This document shows positions 6,406 through 12,098 of a DNA stretch of 12,098 nucleotides, one piece after another. This stretch comes from Euryarchaeota archaeon UBA125 (lineage in GTDB: Archaea; Thermoplasmatota; Poseidoniia; Poseidoniales; Thalassarchaeaceae). Position 1 is the stretch's first letter, and each line of letters starts with the position of its first letter. Under the pieces are notes generated by a model. It saw nothing but the letters and a program-made list of their open reading frames with translations, did no database searches and was not told the DNA's origin. Where the stretch lies: NCBI GenBank assembly GCA_002502625.1, contig DAPV01000065.1, positions 1 through 12,098 on the forward strand. The letters are read 5' to 3'. The position numbers and the translations under genes are program-made.

Positions 6406-9400
6406 TTATTCGTATTGTGAACATGCTTTGCAGAAATGTCTCTGATATGCAGGTATGAAAACAATTCCAGGGGCTCCACATTTTGTACATATACGATCTG
6501 TAGGTATCATTTCTCCTTGTTGAGATGATGATACAGCAGATTCAGCTGCTGCCATAGATGCTCCAGAAACGGTCTCTGAACTTCCTCGCGTGAACACGAA
6601 AGCACCAATGCCACCTAATACAAGAATTACAGCAACAATCCCTGCAATAGCAACAACAGGGAATCCTCCGCTTGTTTCTTCAGTGGATTGTTCGTTACCT
6701 TGATTTGAATCTTCTTCACTTGTATCTAGTAGATCACAGATACCATCTCCATCTTCATCTGAAGGTAAAGATTCAGAATCTAGAGGGTCGCTTCCGCAGT
6801 CAGTTTCTTCTTGATCTGCCTTCCCATCATCATCATCATCAGGGTCTACATTATTCCCAAAACCATCAAGATCGGTATCAGCCCATTCAGAATTATCGTC
6901 AGGGAATACATCATCAACATTTGAGGTTCCATCTCCATCTTTATCATCGTCTAAATCATCTACGATTCCGTCTCCATCCATATCTGGACAACCTAATTTA
7001 TCTCCGGTAGATGTCCCGAATTCGAATGGACAATCATCTGCATTGTTTCCGGATTCATTATCTCCAAATCCATCATTATCAGAATCATAGATCTGAGTAG
7101 AGTCTTCTGGAAAGCGATCGAAATCATCGAATGCACCATCTCCATCAGTATCTTTCTCAGCAGGTGCACATCCATCAGAATCAATTTTATCAATATCATA
7201 ATATGGAGTATTAGGGCATAAGTCACTGAGATCATTTACTCCATCTTCATCAGAATCTCTCTTTGATTCATCACATCCTTGGTTGTCTACAACAGTATTA
7301 GATGGAGTACCAGGACATTGGTCAATTGCATCTACAACTCCGTCATCATCAGAGTCTCTTTGACTTGCTCCACAACCATTGGAATCTACATCAGATGCTT
7401 CATTTGAATTTGTGTAGGGACATTGATCACTGATATCTAATACACCATCATTATCTCCATCTCTTTGAGATTCTGAACACCCGTAAATATCAGCAGTTTC
7501 TCCGAATGGGGTATCTGGACAATTATCATATTCATCTGCTACAAGATCGTGGTCCTGTTCAGTAGGTTCTCTTGTGAGATGAACCACTGTTCCATTCGCT
7601 TCTCTATCAAACGAAAATACAGTTTCCCATCCAGTATTATCTGTAACAATTTCAACATAAAAGCCCGCATTTCTTTCATGACTGATTGATGTTTGCTCCC
7701 ATCCATTAGGTGTTTGAGCAGCAACAATAACACCTGCATCATCTGGATTGTACCAAGCAATATGAGGACGATTTGCATCATCAACAGTTACTGATGGATA
7801 TACTCCAGTGGTAATATCTGAGAGACCTAGATCGGTGATTAATCCTAGTCCATTCTCATCGTAATTAATTAGCAATACAGTACATTCGTGAATTGAATTA
7901 CAATCTGAGTCTCCACTGCCATCAGTTCCTCTTTGAACGACATACCACAATGTTCCATCAGAACCTGTTGCAATATCTGGCCGATAGAATCCAGTATATT
8001 GGTTGATAATTGTCGTTGAATCCCAATTACTTCCGTTCATTGTCGCAACATCAACAGAACGAGAATCGACATCTCGATAGAAGATAATTGGATTATCTCC
8101 AACAAATCCAATGCGTGGGAATGTTGAATTTACTGCAACTGTTTCTGGGTTACTCCATTGAGAACCATCATGCATTGCAAAGCGAACACTTGATGTCTCT
8201 TGATTAACCCAAACCATTCCAATAGTTCCATTTTCAGAAGCTGAAATATCAGTGTACCAACCAGTGTTATTACCAGTTTCTAAAGTGGTTGTCGTCCAAG
8301 TTGAACTTCCACTAGATTTGATAGCTACCTTAGCAGCAGAAGAGGTAACTGTATTGAAGTTATTTCGTTCAAGAATTTGCATATATGATACAGCCAGTGA
8401 ATCATCCTGAAGTGCCACAATATCTGCATATCTACCACTTTCTGCTTGGTCATCAATGGTTAATCTTTGGCTTGAAGTACCATCAAAAGAAAAGTGAATG
8501 AGGTTACAATCATTAGAATCATTATTATTTGTTCCAGGTTCTAAATCACACCTAGTAGTACCTTTTTCATACCCTTCAAACATCACCATTTGATGAATAC
8601 CATCTGATGTAGTAGCTGATTCTAGATAAGCGAAATCATCGGTTTGAGTAGTTAATTCACCCTGAGTCCATTCACATCCATGGTTATCAATACGTTTGGT
8701 AGGAGATGATCCTAGACATTTGTCTATACTATCTACAACACCATCTGAATCTTCATCTTGTCCAGGAACAGCAACAATCAGATCTTGTTCTGTAGTATCA
8801 TAGAAGGAAAATATTTCTTCATCATTGGAATCTAATAGCATGTCAATATAACTGCCTACATTTCCTGATTCAGCAACGGAAACCACTTCGTATCCATTAC
8901 CATCTTCACGCATTAAGATAGCATCTTCATCTCCATTATTGTACCATGCAATTTTTTTGTTATCGTTTGAGTCAAATAATAGACGAATATAATCGCCATC
9001 AGAATTTCCATCATGAATTCTTTCAGTATTCCATAATCCACTACTTGGAGTTGCCATCCAAACGCTTTGAGTAGTGGGGGAGAACCATCCACTACCTGCA
9101 GAATTATTTTGGTAAACAATATGTAAGGTTCCTAATGAGTCAAATGCACCATCTAACCAAAAATATTCAGAATTATCACCAGTGGCATTAGAAACTACTG
9201 TTGACATTGTCCATCCTCCGGGTGCAAGAGTACCATGACGAATAAATTCAGTATACCATGCACTCTCTATGCTTCCATCAATTGGACTGTATGAGGCTTG
9301 AACTTGGTATCCACTGTATACTACGTTCAATGTGCCTGAATTATCGATTAGTAGATCACTCCAACGACCAATTTTTGAATTTCCTGAATATTCTTCTGCT

Positions 9401-10008
9401 TCTCCATCACCGTCATCTATTATTTCTGTAGTCCATTGATTATTGACAAATGAAGAATAAGCTAAATCGTCTCCTCCAGTCAAATAGGTGAAGTGTTCAC
9501 CTCCATTCGCATCGATTTGGAATCCTATACGGCCCTCATTGTTGTCATATGGTCCTTCATTTCCAGTATCTTCACCAGGAGAGACAGTCGAAGTTGACCA
9601 TGATGAACCATCATATCTTGAAACTCGAATAATATGTTCCGATGCATCAAAATGGGCTATTCTAGGGTTTCCAGAAGAATCAATTTGTAGATTTGCTAAT
9701 CTACCAGTTGAACCGAAAGAATAGATTTGTTCACTATTCCAATACCCAGCAGCATCGTTAGTAACCCATAAATCTCCATCTTTGGTATGAGCAACCCACA
9801 AAGTACCATCTGGTGCTTGTTCAATACTGGAATGAGAACCTGCATTGCCCAAGGTATCAGCTCTATCTTGAAGCCATGCAGTCGCTCCATTTCTAGCAGA
9901 GGTTTCAGAATTTTCATCAACTAATGGCGAAAAATGGGTAGTTTCTATCATCGATAATGTGGTTGAAAAGACCATCAGCAGCACAAGGGCGAGTGACGTT
10001 CGGCGCAT
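6406..10008 (-). CDS. Large surface protein: double propeller, Ca-binding repeats, TM helix, zinc-ribbon tail
   Basis: A membrane-anchored cell-surface protein of 1200 residues; specific role unknown. Domains in order: signal peptide MRRTSLALVLLMVFS (about 1-20); seven repeats of a D-x-x-G/N-x-x-x-I-A-W/Y type (about 60-417) suggesting a seven-bladed beta-propeller; one thrombospondin type 3 (TSP3) repeat, DEDSDGVVDSIDKC (418-431); a second set of seven propeller-like repeats (456-815); a TSP3/calcium-binding array (816-1095); a Ser/Glu-rich linker; a membrane helix (1116-1140); and a 60-residue cytoplasmic tail ending in CTKC-x15-CKAC. Several N-x-S/T sequons could carry archaeal N-glycans. 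The ATG at 10008 is preferred because GAGGT (10021-10017) lies 8 nt upstream; in-frame starts at 10014 and GTG 10023 sit too close to it or include it. The ligand, perhaps a polysaccharide or protein, is not shown by the sequence. Confidence 0.93.
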   Translation of the reverse strand: MRRTSLALVLLMVFSTTLSMIETTHFSPLVDENSETSARNGATAWLQDRADTLGNAGSHSSIEQAPDGTLWVAHTKDGDLWVTNDAAGYWNSEQIYSFGSTGRLANLQIDSSGNPRIAHFDASEHIIRVSRYDGSSWSTSTVSPGEDTGNEGPYDNNEGRIGFQIDANGGEHFTYLTGGDDLAYSSFVNNQWTTEIIDDGDGEAEEYSGNSKIGRWSDLLIDNSGTLNVVYSGYQVQASYSPIDGSIESAWYTEFIRHGTLAPGGWTMSTVVSNATGDNSEYFWLDGAFDSLGTLHIVYQNNSAGSGWFSPTTQSVWMATPSSGLWNTERIHDGNSDGDYIRLLFDSNDNKKIAWYNNGDEDAILMREDGNGYEVVSVAESGNVGSYIDMLLDSNDEEIFSFYDTTEQDLIVAVPGQDEDSDGVVDSIDKCLGSSPTKRIDNHGCEWTQGELTTQTDDFAYLESATTSDGIHQMVMFEGYEKGTTRCDLEPGTNNNDSNDCNLIHFSFDGTSSQRLTIDDQAESGRYADIVALQDDSLAVSYMQILERNNFNTVTSSAAKVAIKSSGSSTWTTTTLETGNNTGWYTDISASENGTIGMVWVNQETSSVRFAMHDGSQWSNPETVAVNSTFPRIGFVGDNPIIFYRDVDSRSVDVATMNGSNWDSTTIINQYTGFYRPDIATGSDGTLWYVVQRGTDGSGDSDCNSIHECTVLLINYDENGLGLITDLGLSDITTGVYPSVTVDDANRPHIAWYNPDDAGVIVAAQTPNGWEQTSISHERNAGFYVEIVTDNTGWETVFSFDREANGTVVHLTREPTEQDHDLVADEYDNCPDTPFGETADIYGCSESQRDGDNDGVLDISDQCPYTNSNEASDVDSNGCGASQRDSDDDGVVDAIDQCPGTPSNTVVDNQGCDESKRDSDEDGVNDLSDLCPNTPYYDIDKIDSDGCAPAEKDTDGDGAFDDFDRFPEDSTQIYDSDNDGFGDNESGNNADDCPFEFGTSTGDKLGCPDMDGDGIVDDLDDDKDGDGTSNVDDVFPDDNSEWADTDLDGFGNNVDPDDDDDGKADQEETDCGSDPLDSESLPSDEDGDGICDLLDTSEEDSNQGNEQSTEETSGGFPVVAIAGIVAVILVLGGIGAFVFTRGSSETVSGASMAAAESAVSSSQQGEMIPTDRICTKCGAPGIVFIPAYQRHFCKACSQYE
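6409..6489 (-). other. Cytoplasmic zinc-ribbon tail of the surface protein
   Basis: The last 27 residues hold two CxxC knuckles, CTKC (1174-1177) and CKAC (1193-1196), 15 residues apart. Between them is the aromatic/basic stretch FIPAYQRHF. This is the pattern of a small zinc ribbon. It follows the membrane helix, so it should face the cytoplasm. Metal binding is inferred from cysteine spacing. Confidence 0.75.
6589..6663 (-). other. Transmembrane anchor of the surface protein
   Basis: A 25-residue uninterrupted hydrophobic stretch beginning FPVVAIAGIVAVILVLGG and ending before Arg-Gly, after an acidic, Ser/Thr-rich linker. With the N-terminal signal peptide it predicts a type I membrane protein, N-terminus outside. 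Confidence 0.88.
6724..7563 (-). repeat. Thrombospondin type 3 / calcium-binding repeat array
   Basis: About nine Asp-rich units of the form D-x-D-x-D-G-x-x-D. The first group (such as DNCPDTP, DQCPGTP and DLCPNTP with a later GC) has a paired-cysteine TSP3 layout. The later units lose most cysteines and carry FPEDSTQIYDSDNDGFGDN-like text. Such units bind calcium and form a stiff stalk; here they would hold the propellers away from the membrane. GAT-rich coding gives a short (ATC)5 tract at 6826-6840. Confidence 0.88.
7564..8643 (-). repeat. Second seven-repeat propeller-like region of the surface protein
   Basis: Seven diverged units of about 45-55 residues. Their cores are HQMVMFEGYE, SLAVSYMQ, TIGMVWVNQ, NPIIFYRD, TLWYVVQRG, RPHIAWYNP and ETVFSFDRE, each followed by a strand and often by a G-x-x-W turn (GSQWS, GSNWD, NGWEQ). 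Counting is by eye. Seven matches a closed seven-bladed propeller, and the same count appears in the first array. Confidence 0.6.
8758..9834 (-). repeat. First seven-repeat propeller-like region of the surface protein
   Basis: Seven units with cores TLWVAHTKD, NPRIAHFDA, GEHFTYLTG, TLNVVYSGY, TLHIVYQNN, NKKIAWYNN and EEIFSFYDT. Most are preceded by D-S/N-x-G/D and followed by a second strand and a W-containing turn. A single TSP3-like repeat (8671-8757) separates it from the second array. The last units of both arrays are alike (EEIFSFYDT and ETVFSFDRE), suggesting an ancient domain duplication. Confidence 0.6.
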
Positions 10009-10032
10009 GTCCATGTACCTCACAGAGAGTAT

Positions 10033-10050
10033 GACATGTTGAACATTGTC
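10033..10050. promoter_or_regulatory. Imperfect dyad upstream of the surface-protein gene
   Basis: GACATGTTGAACATTGTC holds a perfect ATGTT-G-AACAT core (10036-10046), extended by GAC and GTC with one extra T. It lies in the 49-nt gap between the kinase-like gene's stop and the surface-protein start. The one-base loop cannot form an RNA hairpin with the full stem, so a protein-binding site is the better reading. It may be chance. Confidence 0.25.
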
Positions 10051-10057
10051 GCGATAA

Positions 10058-11242
10058 TCACTCTGCCGAAATTCGAATTAATCTAGTGGTTCTGTATCCT
10101 TGTAATGCTTTCATGTATTTTTTTTCTTGAAATTGTTGATCTAATTCCATGTCACCCGTATCAATTCTAAGAGTATTCAACGTAGCTAGTTTTGCAGGAG
10201 TGACAATAGCTAAAATATTGTCAATTCCGATTAAACGAATAACTGTTGGAGATAATTGCAGATTTCCTCTCCCAATTAGAAATCCTTGTCCTCCCATGGG
10301 TGAAAGTAGAGTCAATATTTTTGCTTTTTCTTTGAATTGAGATTTATGATTATTGATCACGTCAATTAGTTGGTTTTCATCTAGATCCGTTCCAATATTT
10401 TCGTTACCTAGTGTAACATCTATGCCCAAAACTGTAATTGTAAATCCTATAGATTCACCCAATGTTCGTAATGTCCCACCACTTCCCCAGATAACTAACA
10501 ATTCAGAGTCCTCCTCTATTGTTTCACGAAGATGATCTCCTAGACTTTCCAAAATTTCTATTTCAGAAACTCTCTCAATACGTTGTTTGGAACCCTGCAT
10601 CCATCTAGGACTTCCGGGACTCATTGCTTCAGCATACATTTTCACAACCCATTCGCCTTTTCTATACAGTGTTTCATCAAGATCCATTACTTCCGTTTGG
10701 GCAATTAATAAATCACCTGAAAACCAAGCAGCAAAGGCTTCTGCTGCAGATCTAGGCGAAGCACCAAAACTGCCACTATGCATTTTCACTCCTGCCGGGA
10801 TTCCAAGAATGGGTGTTGAAGCAGAATCAATATCCTCCAATGCACCAATAATATCTCTAGTAGTTCCATCTCCTCCAGCATACAGAATAATCTCCACATT
10901 TTGTTCAATCATTGAATTTACTACATTGATTGTATCTTCAGCAGTGGTTAACTCTGGTGTATCGAAAATATTGGTCCATTTTCCATGAATTTTCATTTTT
11001 TCTGGAATCCATGAATCTCCCATTCTTCCTTTGGGTAAGAGCCAATTAACATTATCCCATGCAACTAAAGAAAGCTCAATAATTGAAAATAGATGTTCAA
11101 ATGCTTCACACATCCTAGGACCTGCACGATCTTCAGCACCCTTTGATCGAGCAATTTCAGCCATGCCATCTGATCCTTTCAGAGCTAGGCGACCACCAAG
11201 ACCGGCATCCGGATTGACAATAATGCCAATTCGCCGTTCCAT
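10058..11242 (-). CDS. ATP-NAD kinase-like protein (COG3199/AcoX type)
   Basis: Member of the NAD/diacylglycerol kinase superfamily, in the group annotated as predicted polyphosphate/ATP-NAD kinase; the likely reaction is phosphorylation of NAD to NADP. It has 394 residues from this ATG. Motifs: RIGIIVNPDAGLGG at the N-terminus, the catalytic GGDGTTRD (123-130), GIPAGVKMHSGSFG (147-160), EVMDLDE (184-190), then WMQGSKQR, SPMGGQGFLIGRGNLQLSP (314-332) and LRIDTGD. These middle and C-terminal motifs are the features I associate with this subgroup rather than with classic NadK. ATG 11242 is preferred over the GTG at 11254 because the GTGAG overlapping that GTG sits 7 nt upstream as a weak SD. 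The substrate is not proven for this subgroup. It may be cotranscribed with the surface protein 49 nt downstream, but no functional link is evident. Confidence 0.88.
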   Translation of the reverse strand: MERRIGIIVNPDAGLGGRLALKGSDGMAEIARSKGAEDRAGPRMCEAFEHLFSIIELSLVAWDNVNWLLPKGRMGDSWIPEKMKIHGKWTNIFDTPELTTAEDTINVVNSMIEQNVEIILYAGGDGTTRDIIGALEDIDSASTPILGIPAGVKMHSGSFGASPRSAAEAFAAWFSGDLLIAQTEVMDLDETLYRKGEWVVKMYAEAMSPGSPRWMQGSKQRIERVSEIEILESLGDHLRETIEEDSELLVIWGSGGTLRTLGESIGFTITVLGIDVTLGNENIGTDLDENQLIDVINNHKSQFKEKAKILTLLSPMGGQGFLIGRGNLQLSPTVIRLIGIDNILAIVTPAKLATLNTLRIDTGDMELDQQFQEKKYMKALQGYRTTRLIRISAE

Positions 11243-11277
11243 ATTTTTTCTCACATAGGACTACAACATCAAGCCTC

Positions 11278-11286
11278 GCTTTATTC
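11278..11286 (-). promoter_or_regulatory. Possible TATA box of the kinase-like gene
   Basis: The minus strand reads GGAATAAAG here. A box at this place would start RNA near 11255, giving a leader of about 13 nt that includes the GTGAG ribosome binding site. It overlaps the palindrome at 11283-11294. Confidence 0.25.
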
Positions 11287-11294
11287 CTAGGAAT
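11283..11294. promoter_or_regulatory. Perfect 12-bp palindrome, candidate operator
   Basis: ATTCCTAGGAAT, centred at 11288.5. The divergent gap it sits in (11243-11336) is centred at 11289.5. It touches the possible TATA box of the kinase-like gene and lies about 20 bp upstream of that of the membrane-protein gene, a fitting place for a shared regulator. No regulator gene is in the window. Confidence 0.35.
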
Positions 11295-11307
11295 CTGACC
11301 GTGAAAA

Positions 11308-11316
11308 TCATATTCT
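11308..11316 (+). promoter_or_regulatory. Possible TATA box of the DRAM-like gene
   Basis: TCATATTCT lies about 25 bp before the ATG at 11337, with no SD between them. This is the spacing expected for a leaderless archaeal message and resembles the box at 4698-4706. Confidence 0.35.
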
Positions 11317-11336
11317 ATTGATTTTAGGCATCATGC

Positions 11337-12080
11337 ATGGAGGATTGGCGTCGTCGTCGATTGTCCATTTTATTGTTCACAGGAATTACATTAGGTTGGA
11401 TGATTCTTTGTTATATCGCTTGGGTAGCTAGTGGTTGCAAACCATTTATGCCGTTTATTTCTGATTTTGATTTATTTGAGCCAGGAGATACTATGTTTTC
11501 TTTTGGTACGTTTCTTACCACAGTAACTGTAGTATGGATTATGATTGAAATTCAGTTATTTAATCGTGAGCGATTGTTCGAAAAAGGTGCCCATAATGTA
11601 TGGCAGATAATCAATCACGCTGCATTGTTGCCCGGAATGGTAGCAGCATATTGTACCTATATGGTCGGGCAAACTCCTTGGGATGTTGATGGATATATGC
11701 ATGGAACATATGCAATTACCATCTTTAGATTGGGAATAATGTGGTGTGTGATGGCATGGTTCGTATCTGCAAGAATTCACTGGGGAAGCCCTACTTTTCG
11801 GAAGATCCTCCTTGCTAGAGGAATACCTGCTGTAGCTGCCATTGTAGGGTTGTGGCAAATGTTATCAAACCAAGCATCAGTTTGGACTGATGATTTTGAT
11901 TGGGAAAATTGGAATTCGTCTCCTACAGATATGATGGAATTTTGTACTTCACGGCAATATCCTGCATTAGAGATTGCTGCTGCATGGGAATTTGTATTGT
12001 GTCTAGGAATTGTATTCACAGTTACCAGTTTCTTATTAGATCTCCAACCTTCAACCGATTTACACTCTGAAGAAGAATAG
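11337..12080 (+). CDS. Six-helix membrane protein, DRAM/Frag1/Sfk1-like
   Basis: An integral membrane protein of 247 residues with a basic N-terminus (WRRRR). There are six predicted helices at about 10-31, 54-75, 93-111, 124-145, 161-177 and 210-234. The first loop contains PFISDFDLFEPGDTMFS (39-55), which resembles the PFISDTG...PE...F signature of the DRAM/Frag1/Sfk1 family. A later His (122), AAWEFVL (214-220) in the last helix and the six-helix layout also fit. In eukaryotes the family acts in autophagy and lipid or GPI-anchor remodelling; its role in prokaryotes is unknown and should not be transferred. It ends in the acidic tail DLHSEEE. It diverges from the kinase-like gene. The message is probably leaderless. 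The family call is by eye; that it is a membrane protein is secure. Confidence 0.7.
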   Translation: MEDWRRRRLSILLFTGITLGWMILCYIAWVASGCKPFMPFISDFDLFEPGDTMFSFGTFLTTVTVVWIMIEIQLFNRERLFEKGAHNVWQIINHAALLPGMVAAYCTYMVGQTPWDVDGYMHGTYAITIFRLGIMWCVMAWFVSARIHWGSPTFRKILLARGIPAVAAIVGLWQMLSNQASVWTDDFDWENWNSSPTDMMEFCTSRQYPALEIAAAWEFVLCLGIVFTVTSFLLDLQPSTDLHSEEE

Positions 12081-12098
12081 AATCTAAGGGTTGGATTG

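Noticed and set aside
6826..6840. (ATC)5 microsatellite
   Set aside because: It is explained by a run of Asp codons in the calcium-binding repeats; five units is too short to suggest phase variation.
6672..7010. Plus-strand open frame rich in His and Leu opposite the surface protein
   Set aside because: It is the antisense of the Asp-rich repeat array; GAT codons read in reverse give His/Leu/Ser strings. There is no ribosome site or promoter.
10587..10988. Plus-strand open frame of 133 codons opposite the kinase-like gene
   Set aside because: It is a shadow frame; the minus strand encodes conserved kinase motifs including GGDGTTRD throughout.
11556..11858. Minus-strand open frame of 100 codons opposite the membrane protein
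   Set aside because: Its composition is low-complexity and unlike any protein I know. The opposite strand has a coherent six-helix protein.

Overview
The window looks like a piece of an AT-rich, very compact archaeal chromosome. The best guess is a planktonic euryarchaeon of the Marine Group II type (Poseidoniales) or a relative. The archaeal signs are a group II chaperonin (thermosome), Shine-Dalgarno sites matching the archaeal GGAGGTGAT consensus, and TATA-like boxes about 27-30 bp upstream of probable leaderless starts. Traits mixed with these fit Marine Group II: a bacterial-type DnaK, a short-chain (epimerase-like) threonine dehydrogenase, and a giant surface protein with calcium-binding thrombospondin type 3 repeats. 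The taxonomic call is inference; there is no rRNA gene here.

Layout. (1) Chaperone block, 1-3727: dnaK (minus, cut by the left edge) is preceded in the same operon by a gene for an Hsp20-like protein with a methionine-rich N-terminus. A diverged thermosome subunit is transcribed away from them (plus). The leader of the hsp20-like/dnaK operon holds a dyad that can fold over its ribosome binding site. (2) Metabolic pair, 3724-6405: threonine dehydrogenase (minus) and CTP synthase (plus) diverge from a 57-bp spacer with an AATATT box at its exact centre. The CTP synthase is strikingly eukaryote-like. (3) Surface protein, 6406-10008 (minus): signal peptide, two arrays of seven propeller-like repeats, calcium-binding repeats, one membrane helix and a cytoplasmic zinc-ribbon tail. 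(4) Right end: an ATP-NAD kinase-like gene (minus) and a six-helix DRAM/Frag1-like membrane protein (plus) diverge around a perfect 12-bp palindrome.

Genes alternate strands. Both convergent junctions are saturated: one pair of stop codons overlaps in TTAA, the other abuts as TAATTA, leaving no room for separate terminators. No stretch over 300 bases lacks a gene. I see no tRNA, rRNA, CRISPR or insertion sequence. The chaperones form a plausible functional group; the remaining genes look like independent neighbours. The most interesting leads are the possible heat-responsive leader of the hsp20-like/dnaK operon, the eukaryote-like CTP synthase, and the surface protein with its zinc-ribbon tail.
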